Below, piece after piece: positions 9,350-19,326 of a stretch of DNA of 64,000 nucleotides. This stretch comes from Pantoea eucalypti (lineage in GTDB: Bacteria; Pseudomonadota; Gammaproteobacteria; Enterobacterales; Enterobacteriaceae). The stretch is from the NCBI RefSeq assembly GCF_009646115.1, contig NZ_CP045720.1, forward strand, positions 868,001 through 932,000, written 5' to 3'. The notes under the pieces were generated by a model. The model was not told where the DNA came from, did not search any database, and was given only the letters and a program-made list of their open reading frames with translations. Every line of letters begins with the position of its first letter. Within the stretch, counting starts at the first letter, position 1. A program made the translations under genes and the position numbers.

Positions 9350-10692
9350 ATACGCAAAGTTCGCCGGTGATTACTGACATGCGGGTTATCCCGGTCGCCG
9401 GTTACGACAGTATGCTGCTCAATATTGGCGGTGCACACAACGCCTGTTTTACCCGCAACATTGTGGTGCTCACTGATAGTGCCGGTCACACCGGCGTCGG
9501 TGAGGCGCCGGGCGGCGACACCATCTATCAGACGCTGGTGGAGGCGATTCCGCAGGTGAAAGGCCAGCAGATTGCCCGAATGAATCGTCTGGTGCAGCAG
9601 GTGCACAAAGGCAATCAGTCCGCCGACTTCACCACTTTCGGTAACGGTGCATGGACCTTTGAATTGCGGGTCAATGCGGTGGCCGCACTTGAAGCCGCGC
9701 TGCTCGATCTGCTGGGACAGTGTCTGGGCGTACCGGTGGCTGAACTGCTGGGGCCGGGCAAACAGCGTGATGAAGTCACGGTGCTGGGCTACCTGTTCTA
9801 TCTTGGCGACCGCCGTAAAACCGATCTTCCCTACCTGAGCGGTGATCAGGCCAGCCACGACTGGTATCACCTGCGTCATCAGGAAGCACTGACCAGCGAT
9901 GCTGTCGTGCGCCTGGCTGAAGCGGCACAGGATAAATATGGCTTTAAAGATTTCAAGCTCAAAGGTGGCGTGCTGCCGGGTGAGCAGGAGATCGCCACGG
10001 CGGCGGCGCTCAAGCAGCGTTTTCCCGATGCCCGTATCACCGTCGATCCCAATGGAGCCTGGCTGCTGGATGAAGCCATCGCGCTGTGTAAAGGAATGCA
10101 GGATGTGCTGAGCTACGCCGAAGACCCCTGTGGCGCGGAGCAGGGCTATTCGGGCCGGGAAGTGATGGCTGAGTTCCGGCGCGCAACCGGCCTGCCCGTC
10201 GCCACAAATATGATCGCCACCAACTGGCGCGAGATGAACCACGCGGTGATGGTCAATGCGGTCGATATTCCGCTGGCCGATCCGCATTTCTGGACGCTGA
10301 GCGGTGCTGTTCGGGTCGCGCAGCTGTGCGATGAATGGGGCCTCACCTGGGGCTGTCACTCCAATAACCACTTTGATATTTCGCTGGCGATGTTTACCCA
10401 TGTGGGTGCAGCAGCGCCAGGCAACCCGACCGCGATTGATACCCACTGGATCTGGCAGGAGGGCGATCAGCGCCTGACGAAAAATCCGCTGCAAATCCGC
10501 AACGGCAAAATTGCCGTACCGGATGCGCCTGGCCTGGGCATTGAGCTCGACTGGGAGCAGGTAAACAAAGCCCATCAGCTTTATCAGTCACTGCCCGCCG
10601 GTGCGCGTAACGACGCCACGGCGATGCAGTATCTGGTCCCTGGCTGGACTTTTGATCGCAAGCGTCCGGCATTTGGCCGTGCAACAGCATAA
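9346..10692 (+). CDS. gudX: Glucarate dehydratase-related protein GudX
   Basis: An enolase-superfamily protein of 448 residues, paralogous to the GudD encoded next door. The residues used by glucarate dehydratase are all present: K204 and K206 (KLK), D234 (DPNGAW), E259 ([15 protein letters not shown]), N288, D312 and H338 (GCHSNNHFD). By sequence it is therefore not an obviously dead copy, although E. coli GudX is described as a much poorer dehydratase than GudD. It overlaps gudP by 4 nt; gudD follows after 10 nt. A distinct acid-sugar preference is possible but not shown by sequence. Confidence 0.92.
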   Translation: MNTQSSPVITDMRVIPVAGYDSMLLNIGGAHNACFTRNIVVLTDSAGHTGVGEAPGGDTIYQTLVEAIPQVKGQQIARMNRLVQQVHKGNQSADFTTFGNGAWTFELRVNAVAALEAALLDLLGQCLGVPVAELLGPGKQRDEVTVLGYLFYLGDRRKTDLPYLSGDQASHDWYHLRHQEALTSDAVVRLAEAAQDKYGFKDFKLKGGVLPGEQEIATAAALKQRFPDARITVDPNGAWLLDEAIALCKGMQDVLSYAEDPCGAEQGYSGREVMAEFRRATGLPVATNMIATNWREMNHAVMVNAVDIPLADPHFWTLSGAVRVAQLCDEWGLTWGCHSNNHFDISLAMFTHVGAAAPGNPTAIDTHWIWQEGDQRLTKNPLQIRNGKIAVPDAPGLGIELDWEQVNKAHQLYQSLPAGARNDATAMQYLVPGWTFDRKRPAFGRATA

Positions 10693-10702
10693 GGAGCAAG
10701 AG

Positions 10703-12034
10703 ATGAGTTCAACACCGAAAGTGACCGCCATGCAGGTTATTCCGGTCGCAGGCTATGACAGCATGCTGCTAAACCTCAGCGGCGCTCACTCACCATTCTT
10801 TACCCGCAACATTGTGATTATCAAAGATAACGCCGGACACACTGGTGTTGGCGAAATTCCGGGCGGCGAGAAGATTCGCCAGACGCTGGAAGATGCGGCC
10901 TCGCTGGTGATCGGCAAAACGCTGGGTGAGTACAAAAATACCCTCAGCCTGGTGCGCAGCACCTTTGCTGACCGCGATGCGAACGGGCGCGGTAACCAGA
11001 CCTTTGATCTGCGCACCACGATCCATGTGGTGACCGGTATCGAAGCGGCGCTGCTTGATTTGCTGGGTCAGCACCTGGGCGTCAACGTCGCCTCGCTGCT
11101 GGGTGACGGTCAGCAGCGCGACCGCGTGGAGATGCTCGGCTACCTGTTCTACATCGGCGACCGCAATAAAACCTCGCTCTCTTATCAGAACCAGCAGAAC
11201 GATCCGTGCGACTGGTATCGCCTGCGCCATGAAGAGGCGCTCACGCCGGATGCGGTCGTGCGTCTGGCGGAAGCGGCTTATGAGAAATATGGCTTTAACG
11301 ATTTCAAACTCAAAGGCGGCGTGCTGCGCGGCGGCGAAGAGGCTGAAGCCGTTACCGCGCTGGCAAAACGTTTTCCTGAAGCCCGTATCACCCTCGATCC
11401 CAATGGAGCCTGGTCGCTCAACGAGGCGATCATGCTCGGCAAACAGCTTAAAGATGTGCTGGCCTACGCAGAAGATCCTTGTGGAGCCGAACAGGGCTAC
11501 TCCGGTCGCGAAGTGATGGCTGAGTTCCGCCGCGCCACCGGCATGCCAACGGCCACCAATATGATCGCCACCGACTGGCGGCAGATGGGCCATACCCTGT
11601 CGCTGCAGTCAGTCGACATTCCGCTGGCTGACCCACATTTCTGGACCATGCAGGGTTCGGTGCGCGTGGCGCAGATGTGTCACGACTTCGGTCTGACCTG
11701 GGGCTCGCACTCCAATAACCACTTCGACATTTCGCTGGCGATGTTTACTCACGTTGCCGCTGCCGCGCCGGGTGCGATTACCGCCATTGATACCCACTGG
11801 ATCTGGCAGGAGGGCAATCAGCGTCTGACCAAAGAGCCGTTCCAGATTAAAGGCGGTATGGTGCAGGTGCCGCAGAAACCGGGTCTCGGCGTAGAGCTGG
11901 ATATGGATCAGGTGATGCAGGCCAATGCGCTCTATCAGAAGCAGGGACTGGGTGCACGTGACGATGCTGAAGCGATGCAGTTTTTAGTGCCGGGATGGAC
12001 GTTCGACAATAAGCGCCCATGCCTGGTTCGTTAA
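10703..12034 (+). CDS. gudD: D-glucarate dehydratase GudD
   Basis: GudD dehydrates D-glucarate (and L-idarate) to 5-dehydro-4-deoxy-D-glucarate. It has 443 residues with the full enolase-superfamily active site: K202/K204 in FKLKGG, D232, E257, N286, and the D310-H336 dyad in IPLADPHFW and GSHSNNHFD. The start at ATG 10703 has AAGGAG 6 nt ahead and gives [19 protein letters not shown]; the frame is open further upstream inside gudX but that part is not real. A short hairpin (GGCTCC/GGAGCC, 12042-12059) lies in the 45-nt gap before garL. Confidence 0.96.
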   Translation: MSSTPKVTAMQVIPVAGYDSMLLNLSGAHSPFFTRNIVIIKDNAGHTGVGEIPGGEKIRQTLEDAASLVIGKTLGEYKNTLSLVRSTFADRDANGRGNQTFDLRTTIHVVTGIEAALLDLLGQHLGVNVASLLGDGQQRDRVEMLGYLFYIGDRNKTSLSYQNQQNDPCDWYRLRHEEALTPDAVVRLAEAAYEKYGFNDFKLKGGVLRGGEEAEAVTALAKRFPEARITLDPNGAWSLNEAIMLGKQLKDVLAYAEDPCGAEQGYSGREVMAEFRRATGMPTATNMIATDWRQMGHTLSLQSVDIPLADPHFWTMQGSVRVAQMCHDFGLTWGSHSNNHFDISLAMFTHVAAAAPGAITAIDTHWIWQEGNQRLTKEPFQIKGGMVQVPQKPGLGVELDMDQVMQANALYQKQGLGARDDAEAMQFLVPGWTFDNKRPCLVR

Positions 12035-12079
12035 CCTTTTCGGCTCCCCAAGCGGAGCCATCGTCACAGGAGTTCAACC

Positions 12080-12850
12080 ATGAGTAATGCAGCCTGGCCC
12101 AATGGATTTCGTCGTCGCCTTTTAGCGGGCGATACCCTGATTGGCAGCTGGTGCGCGCTGGCCAGTCCGATCTCGACTGAAATTCTGGGGCTGGCCGGTT
12201 TCGACTGGCTGGTCCTGGATGGAGAGCACGCGCCCAACGACATCACCACCTTTGTACCGCAGCTGATGGCGCTGAAAGGCAGCCACAGTGCGCCCGTGGT
12301 GCGTCCGCCCTGCAACGAGCCGGTGATCATTAAGCGTCTGCTGGATATCGGGTTTAACAATCTTCTGGTGCCGTTTGTCGAAACCGAAGAGGAAGCCCTG
12401 CGGGCTGTTGCCTCAACCCGCTATCCGCCAGCCGGGATTCGTGGTGTTTCGGTGTCGCATCGCAGCAACATGTACGGCACGCTGCCGGATTACAACAGCA
12501 CCATCAATGACAACATCACGGTGCTGGTGCAGATCGAAACTCAGCAGGCGGTTGACAACATTGATGCCATCGCAGCGGTGGACGGTGTCGACGGCATTTT
12601 TGTCGGGCCGGGCGATCTCTCCGCTGCGCTGGGCTATCTCGGTCAGCCCGCACATCCTGAAGTACTGAAAGTGATTAAGCACATTTTTGAACGAGCCAAA
12701 GCCGCCGGTAAGCCGAGCGGCATTCTGGCACCGGTAGAAGCGGACGCGCGTCGCTATCTGGAGTGGGGCGCCACCTTTGTGGCTGTCGGCAGCGATGTCG
12801 GGATGTTCCGCAACGCCTCGCAGGCGTTATGCGACAAATTTAAGCGCTAA
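12080..12850 (+). CDS. garL: 2-dehydro-3-deoxyglucarate aldolase GarL
   Basis: GarL is a class II, metal-dependent aldolase of the HpcH/HpaI family, cleaving 5-dehydro-4-deoxy-D-glucarate to pyruvate and tartronate semialdehyde. It has 256 residues, as in E. coli. The catalytic His is H50 in LDGEHAPND. The metal ligands are in the VLVQIET and [15 protein letters not shown] strands. CAGGAG lies about 8 nt before the ATG. It sits between gudD, which makes its substrate, and garR, which reduces its product, so the operon order follows the pathway. Confidence 0.96.
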   Translation: MSNAAWPNGFRRRLLAGDTLIGSWCALASPISTEILGLAGFDWLVLDGEHAPNDITTFVPQLMALKGSHSAPVVRPPCNEPVIIKRLLDIGFNNLLVPFVETEEEALRAVASTRYPPAGIRGVSVSHRSNMYGTLPDYNSTINDNITVLVQIETQQAVDNIDAIAAVDGVDGIFVGPGDLSAALGYLGQPAHPEVLKVIKHIFERAKAAGKPSGILAPVEADARRYLEWGATFVAVGSDVGMFRNASQALCDKFKR

Positions 12851-12869
12851 TCGATTAAGGGGAAACGTC

Positions 12870-13754
12870 ATGAAAATTGGATTTATCGGCCTGGGCATTA
12901 TGGGCAAACCCATGAGTAAAAATCTGGTGAAAGCCGGGTATTCGCTGGTAGTGCGCGACAACAACACCGAAAACGAAGCGGAACTGGCTAAACTGGGCGC
13001 AACCGTGGCGAAAACGCCAAAAGAGGTGGCTGAGCAGTGCGATGTGGTGATTACCATGGTGCCCAACTCACCACAGGTTATTGACGTCTGCCTGGGGAAA
13101 AACGGCATTATCGAAGGAGCGAAGCCAGGTCTGGTGGTCATCGACATGAGTTCCATTGCGCCGCTGGCGAGCCGTGAGGTACACGATGCGCTGGCAGAAA
13201 AGCAGATCAAAATGCTTGATGCGCCGGTCAGTGGCGGCGAACCCAAAGCGATTGAAGGAACGCTTTCGGTGATGGTCGGCGGTGACAAAGCCGTGTTCGA
13301 TTCCTGCTACGACATCATGAAAGCGATGGCGGGCTCGGTGGTGCATACCGGCGACATCGGTGCGGGCAACGTGACTAAGCTGGCTAACCAGGTGATTGTG
13401 GCACTGAACATTGCGGCGATGTCTGAAGCGTTATCGCTGGCGACCAAAGCGGGTGTGAATCCGGATCTGGTTTATCAGGCGATTCGTGGCGGCCTGGCGG
13501 GCAGCACGGTACTGGATGCCAAAGCGCCGATGGTGATGGATCGTAACTTCAAGCCCGGCTTCCGGATTGACCTGCATATCAAAGATCTGGCGAACGCGCT
13601 GGATACCTCGCACAGCATCGGCGCGCATCTGCCGCTGACGGCAGCAGTGATGGAGATGATGCAGGCGCTGCGCAATGACGGGCAGGGTAACGCCGACCAC
13701 AGTGCACTGGCCTGCTATTATGAGAAGTTAGCGAAGGTTGAAATCGCCCGCTAA
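12870..13754 (+). CDS. garR: Tartronate semialdehyde reductase GarR
   Basis: GarR (2-hydroxy-3-oxopropionate reductase) reduces tartronate semialdehyde to D-glycerate with NAD(P)H. This beta-hydroxyacid dehydrogenase has 294 residues. The N-terminal Rossmann motif is [12 protein letters not shown] (4-15), the substrate loop is [11 protein letters not shown] (117-127) and the catalytic Lys is K170 in [11 protein letters not shown]. The start is ATG 12870 behind AAGGGGAAACGTC; the frame continues upstream into garL but the Rossmann fold begins at this Met. A small CCGGT/ACCGG hairpin lies in the 74-nt gap before garK. Confidence 0.96.
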   Translation: MKIGFIGLGIMGKPMSKNLVKAGYSLVVRDNNTENEAELAKLGATVAKTPKEVAEQCDVVITMVPNSPQVIDVCLGKNGIIEGAKPGLVVIDMSSIAPLASREVHDALAEKQIKMLDAPVSGGEPKAIEGTLSVMVGGDKAVFDSCYDIMKAMAGSVVHTGDIGAGNVTKLANQVIVALNIAAMSEALSLATKAGVNPDLVYQAIRGGLAGSTVLDAKAPMVMDRNFKPGFRIDLHIKDLANALDTSHSIGAHLPLTAAVMEMMQALRNDGQGNADHSALACYYEKLAKVEIAR

Positions 13755-13828
13755 AACCCGATGCCGGTCTCCCCAACACCGGACTGGTTCAGAGCCGTTT
13801 CAATCACTCAACTGCGCTCGGATTGCCT

Positions 13829-14968
13829 ATGAAAATCGTAATCGCACCGGATTCATATAAAGAGAGTTTATCCGCCCTGGATGTGGCATCGGCGATTGAA
13901 GCGGGTTTCCGTGACATCTTCCCCGATGCACATTACGTGAAAATACCGGTCGCCGACGGTGGCGAAGGCACGGTAGAAGCGATGGTGGCGGCGACGAAGG
14001 GAAAAATCGTCAGGCTGAAGGTGACCGGACCGTTGGGCACGCAGGTTGATGCCTTTTATGGCCTGTCCGGCGATGAGTCCACGGCCTATATCGAAATGGC
14101 CGCGGCCAGCGGACTGGAACAGGTTCCGGCAGCACAGCGTGACCCGCTGATAACGACCTCATTCGGCACCGGCGAGTTGATCAGGCATGCGCTGGATAAG
14201 GGCGTCGGCCATATCATCATTGGTATCGGCGGCAGCGCCACCAATGATGGCGGTGCCGGGATGATGCAGGCGCTCGGCGCCCGACTGCTGGACGCCCAGG
14301 GCGGCGAGATTGGTCACGGAGGCGGCGCACTCTCTGCGCTTGCCAGCATTGATATTGATGCACTGGATGCCCGCATTCATCAGTGCCGCATCGAAGTGGC
14401 GTGTGATGTTTCTAATCCGCTCACCGGAAAAGAAGGCGCATCGGCCATCTTCGGTCCGCAGAAAGGCGCGACACCGGCGCTGGTGCAGCAGCTCGATCAG
14501 GCATTGGTGCATTACGCCGCCATTATTCATCGCGATCTGGATATTGATGTCCTGCACATTCCTGGCGGTGGTGCAGCGGGCGGGATGGGGGCGGCACTGC
14601 ACGCCTTTTGTCGGGCGGAACTGCGACGCGGCATTGAAATTGTCACAGAGGCGCTGGGGCTGGCTGACCAGGTGAAAGATGCTGATCTGGTGATTACCGG
14701 TGAAGGGCGTATCGACAGCCAGAGTATTAATGGCAAGGTGCCAATTGGTGTCGCCAGCGTGGCAAAACGTTTTAACAAGCCAGTGATTGGTATTGCCGGC
14801 AGCCTGACGGCGGATGTTGGCGTGGTGCATCAACATGGAATCGATGCGGTATTCAGCGTGCTTTACACCATCTGTTCGCTGGATGAAGCACTGGCCAGTG
14901 CCGGAAAAAATGTTGAGATGACGGCACGTAACGTGGCTGCCACGCTGAAACTGGCCGGATTCAGGTAA
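13829..14968 (+). CDS. garK: Glycerate 2-kinase GarK
   Basis: GarK phosphorylates D-glycerate to 2-phosphoglycerate, which enters glycolysis just before enolase (also encoded in this window). It is a type I glycerate kinase of 379 residues with [16 protein letters not shown] at the N-terminus, [26 protein letters not shown] (about 132-145), FGPQKGATP and [21 protein letters not shown] use ATG 13829; an in-frame TTG two codons upstream is possible. The ribosome site is weak. It is the last gene of the gud/gar run. Confidence 0.95.
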   Translation: MKIVIAPDSYKESLSALDVASAIEAGFRDIFPDAHYVKIPVADGGEGTVEAMVAATKGKIVRLKVTGPLGTQVDAFYGLSGDESTAYIEMAAASGLEQVPAAQRDPLITTSFGTGELIRHALDKGVGHIIIGIGGSATNDGGAGMMQALGARLLDAQGGEIGHGGGALSALASIDIDALDARIHQCRIEVACDVSNPLTGKEGASAIFGPQKGATPALVQQLDQALVHYAAIIHRDLDIDVLHIPGGGAAGGMGAALHAFCRAELRRGIEIVTEALGLADQVKDADLVITGEGRIDSQSINGKVPIGVASVAKRFNKPVIGIAGSLTADVGVVHQHGIDAVFSVLYTICSLDEALASAGKNVEMTARNVAATLKLAGFR

Positions 14969-15156
14969 CCGGCAGGCGCACCTGATTATTAAGCCCAGCC
15001 GGATTGAGCGGACATTGAGCAGACTGAAAAGGGCGTTGATATTCAGAATGTCTGTTTAAGCACCACGCTCTTTTCTGGCCAGCGCGCTGTAAGTTAGCCC
15101 TGCAAGCCGGTTAGCATTTGAGACAGTGGCAGGTTCGGCGACAGCTGCCGCCAGCC

Positions 15157-17886
15157 TTATCCAATTCCTAACAGCTGACGGGCTTCTCTGGCGACGTTTT
15201 CCATCTCATCCTGCAACTCCAGCAGCTCCGGTTCCAGTGCCGCGATGTCGCTGGCCTCCAGCAGTCCTCGCTCCAGCTGATGGCAGAGTTGTTTCATGCG
15301 CGGTACGCCGCTGTAGCTGGCGCTGCCGTGCAGCTTGTGAATAATCTCACGCAGGGCGTTGACCTCATTGGTCGCCATAAACTGCGCCATCTTCGCATGC
15401 ACTTCCGGTAAAAATTCCAGCAGCATCCGCAGCAGATCACGTGCCAGATCGGGTTTATTCGCCGCCTGTCGCAGCGCCAGTTGCCAGTCTAGCGTGGGTA
15501 ATATTGGCAGCAGTTCAGGCACAGGGACCACCGGCGGCGGCGTATAGCGCGCCAGCAGCTGTCTTAACTTGCTCTCATCAATTGGCTTCGCAAGGTAGTC
15601 ATTCATGCCTGCCTTGATCAACTGCTCGCGCTCGCCATCAATGGCATGGGCGGTCACTGCTACAATCGGCGTACTGGCGTGTTGAGGCAGGCTACGGATA
15701 ATTTCGCTGGCGCGAATGCCATCAATCTCAGGCATCTGAATATCCATCAGAATCACATCCAGCGGCTGCTGACGAGCCTCGCGAATAGCGTGTTCAGCGC
15801 TGCTGCACAGCAGGATATTCTGCACCTGCTCCTCGAGCAGCGCGCCAATCAGTTTAAGATTGGCAGGATTATCATCCACCGCCATCACCGTCAGCGGCAG
15901 GCGGGGAGATGGCGGCAGTTCACTCATCTGACGGGTATGGAGATCCAGTAACATCGGCAGGAGTCGCGTCAGAGAGATTGGTTTCGCAATGCAGCCGTCA
16001 ATGCCCCGCGCCTTCAGCTCATCAGCCAGCAACATCATCGGGCTGGGAAGCGCCATCAGCACATTGTCAGCCCGATCCAGCAGCCCATTAATCCTGCGCT
16101 CGTTGAGCAGTTCGGGCTGGCTGATATCGACGGGCATCGCCATCAGCAGCAGCGGATAGTGAGGTGCTTTTAATCCCTCCAGCGTTTCGCTGTAGTCAAT
16201 CTGCAACGGTGTCGCGCTCAGCATCTCCAGCGCTGCGCTGGCAACATAAGCATCCGGTTCCACGTAGGCAATGCGCGCATGTGACAGCGCATCCAGCACG
16301 CGCGGCATGCCGGGTGCATTAGGATTAAGATCCAGCTGTACGCGAATGACAAACACAGAGCCTTGATCCGGCTGGCTGCTAAAGGTTATTTCGCCGCCCA
16401 TCTCCCGTACCAGTTTCTGGGTGATGACCAGCCCCAGCCCGGTACCGCCATGACGGCGCGAAATACTGGCGTCAGCCTGACGAAACGCCTGAAACATCTG
16501 GGTCTGTTGCTGCTCAGAGATGCCGATGCCGCTGTCCTCAACCTGAATCTCCAGCTCGACGCGCGACTGCGTAATCACCCGCTGTCCGACGCGCAGGCCG
16601 ATGTATCCCTTCTCGGTAAACTTGATGGCGTTTCCGATCAGGTTGATCAGGATCTGTTGCAGGCGCAGCGCATCGCCAATCACGTTGTCCGGCACGCTGC
16701 TGTCACACACCACCGTCAGCTCCAGCCCTTTGTCATGTGCTGACGGCGCCAGCAGCACCAGGGTTTCATCCAGCGTGGCGCGTAGCGGGAAGGGGATGGC
16801 CTCCAGCATCAGCTTGCCCGCTTCCAGCTTCGAGAAATCGAGCACGTCATTGATGATGCTGAGCAGGTTATTAGCCGAACGTTCAATGGTCTGCATATAG
16901 TCACGCTGCGTCGTGCGCAGCTGGGTTTTCAGCATCTGGCGGGTAAAGCCCAGCACGCCATTCAGCGGCGTTCGCAGCTCATGGGACATATTGGCCAGAA
17001 ACTCAGATTTGATGCGCGCCGCTTCCTGGGCGCGTTTCTTCGCCAGATCCAGCTCAACGTTCTGAATCTCCAGCTGTTCCAGTGTTTCCCGCAGATCGTA
17101 GGTCGCCTGATCGATATTGTGCTGCATCTCTTCGTGATAGGCGGTCAGCGACATGGCCATCGCGTTAATCCCGTTTTTCAGAATGCTGAGTTCACCCAGC
17201 ATGTAACCCTCAACGCGGCTATCAAGCTGGCCGCGACGGATGCGGTCAACGGTGGTGACCATATTGCGGATCGGGCCGGTGACATCGCGCATCAGACGGT
17301 AAGCAAACAGCATGGCAAGGCAGAGGCAGAAGAGCAGCATCAGCGTGGCGACAAACACCTCTTTATACTGCTGTAAACGCACTGACTGCAGATCCAGCTC
17401 TATTGCCACATAGCCCAGCGGATTGCCCGATGGCTTGGCATCTTCATCCGGTAATTCATCCACATCGTAACGTTCGGTGGTAATCGGCGTGCGCAGAATC
17501 AGTATGCTGCCGTGACGTTCCATAGAAACATCGTCGGGCAGACCGCGGATATCATCCTGTTGCAACAGGCTGAGGTTTTGCTTGTGATTGGAGGTGACAT
17601 AGAGCTGATTGTGGTTATCAAACACCGAGATCGCCCGAACAATGGCGGAGTGGCGACGATGCAGCAGGCTGACCAGTTCACGCATGGCATCACGATTGTG
17701 CCAGGTCATGCTGTATTCGCTGGAAATCGCCAGGGGTTCGATGATGTTGGCCCCGGCATCGATTACCTGTCGCTGTAGCTCATTGTAGCGGTGCACCACA
17801 AAAAATGAGCTGAGCAGCAGGCCAACCATCAGCGTGGGTGCCAGAATTAAAATCATCATTCGCGCCCGAAGGCTGTATTTGGTCAT
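15157..17886 (-). CDS. barA: Hybrid sensor histidine kinase BarA
   Basis: BarA is the inner-membrane kinase that phosphorylates UvrY, which activates csrB/csrC in response to short-chain carboxylic acids. It has 909 residues. Order: TM1 (about 10-31), periplasmic domain, TM2 (about 178-196), HAMP, HisKA with phospho-His H302 ([12 protein letters not shown]), HATPase (N419 in [22 protein letters not shown]), a degenerate receiver, a receiver with D715 ([10 protein letters not shown]) and a C-terminal Hpt with H850 ([13 protein letters not shown]). All phosphorelay residues are intact. It is divergent from rlmD, as in E. coli. Its eventual target csrB is 11 kb away in this window. Confidence 0.96.
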   Translation of the reverse strand: MTKYSLRARMMILILAPTLMVGLLLSSFFVVHRYNELQRQVIDAGANIIEPLAISSEYSMTWHNRDAMRELVSLLHRRHSAIVRAISVFDNHNQLYVTSNHKQNLSLLQQDDIRGLPDDVSMERHGSILILRTPITTERYDVDELPDEDAKPSGNPLGYVAIELDLQSVRLQQYKEVFVATLMLLFCLCLAMLFAYRLMRDVTGPIRNMVTTVDRIRRGQLDSRVEGYMLGELSILKNGINAMAMSLTAYHEEMQHNIDQATYDLRETLEQLEIQNVELDLAKKRAQEAARIKSEFLANMSHELRTPLNGVLGFTRQMLKTQLRTTQRDYMQTIERSANNLLSIINDVLDFSKLEAGKLMLEAIPFPLRATLDETLVLLAPSAHDKGLELTVVCDSSVPDNVIGDALRLQQILINLIGNAIKFTEKGYIGLRVGQRVITQSRVELEIQVEDSGIGISEQQQTQMFQAFRQADASISRRHGGTGLGLVITQKLVREMGGEITFSSQPDQGSVFVIRVQLDLNPNAPGMPRVLDALSHARIAYVEPDAYVASAALEMLSATPLQIDYSETLEGLKAPHYPLLLMAMPVDISQPELLNERRINGLLDRADNVLMALPSPMMLLADELKARGIDGCIAKPISLTRLLPMLLDLHTRQMSELPPSPRLPLTVMAVDDNPANLKLIGALLEEQVQNILLCSSAEHAIREARQQPLDVILMDIQMPEIDGIRASEIIRSLPQHASTPIVAVTAHAIDGEREQLIKAGMNDYLAKPIDESKLRQLLARYTPPPVVPVPELLPILPTLDWQLALRQAANKPDLARDLLRMLLEFLPEVHAKMAQFMATNEVNALREIIHKLHGSASYSGVPRMKQLCHQLERGLLEASDIAALEPELLELQDEMENVAREARQLLGIG

Positions 17887-17980
17887 AATAGTCGCCTGGC
17901 TACTCCGGCATTAACGTCCCTGTGCATGCTGTTGATAAAGCTATGCAGGTCGTTTTTCGATAAAGAGAATAAATAACACT

Positions 17981-19297
17981 ATGGCGCAATTCTACGTTGC
18001 AAAACAGCGCGTGACGACGCAACAACGCCTCACCGTCACCATTGAGGAGCTTGACCCGTTTGGACAAGGTGTGGCACGCCACAAGGGCAAAACCCTGTTT
18101 GTCGCGGGTGCCCTGCCGGGTGAACAGGCTGAGATTGTGCTGACAGAGGATAAACGTCAATTTGCCCGGGCGAAAGTGACACGGCTGATTAGCCGCAGTC
18201 CGGCTCGGGTGACACCGCGCTGCCCGCACTATGATCGCTGCGGCGGTTGCCAGCAGCAGCATGCCGATGTGGCACTGCAACAGCAGAGCAAAGCGCAGGC
18301 CCTGAGCCGGATGCTGAGCCAGGCCGCCTCACAGAGTGTCGCGGTGGATGAGGTGATCGCCGGTCAGCCCTGGGGTTACCGCCGTCGTGCGCGTCTGGGT
18401 CTGCAATGGCAAAATAAAGCGCAGCGATTGCAGATGGGATTCCGGCAGGAAGCCAGCAACGATCTGGTCGATATACAGCACTGCCCCGTTTTAGTGCCCG
18501 AACTTGAGGCATTGCTGGTTCCGCTGCACCAGTGTCTCAGCGACCTGCGAGCTGTCAGGCGTCTCGGGCATGTGGAACTGGTGCTGGCGGACAATGGCCC
18601 GCTGATGATTCTGCGCCATCTTGATGCGCTGCATACAGATGACCGTGAAAAACTGGAACAGTTTTCGCATAAACATCAGCTGATGCTGTTCCTGGATGCG
18701 GGCGATGAAAATCTGACGGCGTTAAGTGAATCGATGCCCTTTTATCACTCTCATCAACTTAAGCTAACCTTCAATCCACAGGATTTTATCCAGGTTAATG
18801 ATGGGGTGAATCAGCAGATGGTCGCGAAGGCGATCGCCTGGCTGGATTTGCAGCCGGAAGACCGCGTGCTGGATCTGTTTTGTGGCATGGGAAACTTCAC
18901 ACTTCCTGTAGGAATCTTCGTACAAAATGTGGTTGGTGTGGAGGGGATTGCAGCATTAGTGCGGCAGGCAGCGTATAATGCTGATTTGAATAATCTTAAA
19001 AATGTAAGTTTCTTTCAGCATAATCTGGAAGAAGAGGTGTCGCGCCAGCCGTGGGCGACACAGGGGTTTAACAAGGTATTACTCGATCCGGCACGCGCCG
19101 GGGCTGCGGGCGTAATGGCGCATGTGGTTAAACTTGCACCAGAACGTGTGGTCTATGTTTCGTGTAATCCCACAACACTCGCCCGCGACAGCCAGATATT
19201 GCTGTCAGCAGGCTACCAATTGGAAAGGGTCGCGATGCTGGATATGTTTCCTCATACCCGTCATCTCGAATCCATGGTGCTGTTCAGAAAAACATAA
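17981..19297 (+). CDS. rlmD: 23S rRNA (uracil(1939)-C5)-methyltransferase RlmD
   Basis: RlmD methylates U1939 of 23S rRNA using S-adenosylmethionine. In 438 residues it has an N-terminal TRAM domain (about 10-70), a [4Fe-4S] cluster (C81, C87, C90 in [10 protein letters not shown] and C168 in IQHCP) and a C-terminal Rossmann methyltransferase with [22 protein letters not shown] and the nucleophile loop [13 protein letters not shown]. The start [13 protein letters not shown] matches the family. relA follows after 29 nt on the same strand. Confidence 0.96.
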   Translation: MAQFYVAKQRVTTQQRLTVTIEELDPFGQGVARHKGKTLFVAGALPGEQAEIVLTEDKRQFARAKVTRLISRSPARVTPRCPHYDRCGGCQQQHADVALQQQSKAQALSRMLSQAASQSVAVDEVIAGQPWGYRRRARLGLQWQNKAQRLQMGFRQEASNDLVDIQHCPVLVPELEALLVPLHQCLSDLRAVRRLGHVELVLADNGPLMILRHLDALHTDDREKLEQFSHKHQLMLFLDAGDENLTALSESMPFYHSHQLKLTFNPQDFIQVNDGVNQQMVAKAIAWLDLQPEDRVLDLFCGMGNFTLPVGIFVQNVVGVEGIAALVRQAAYNADLNNLKNVSFFQHNLEEEVSRQPWATQGFNKVLLDPARAGAAGVMAHVVKLAPERVVYVSCNPTTLARDSQILLSAGYQLERVAMLDMFPHTRHLESMVLFRKT

Positions 19298-19326
19298 GCG
19301 ATGAATGTCGTTGTGCAGGAGAGGTT

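Noticed and set aside
9256..10575. Long open frame antisense to gudX (439 codons)
   Set aside because: Complete overlap with gudX, which has all catalytic residues; treated as a codon-bias shadow.
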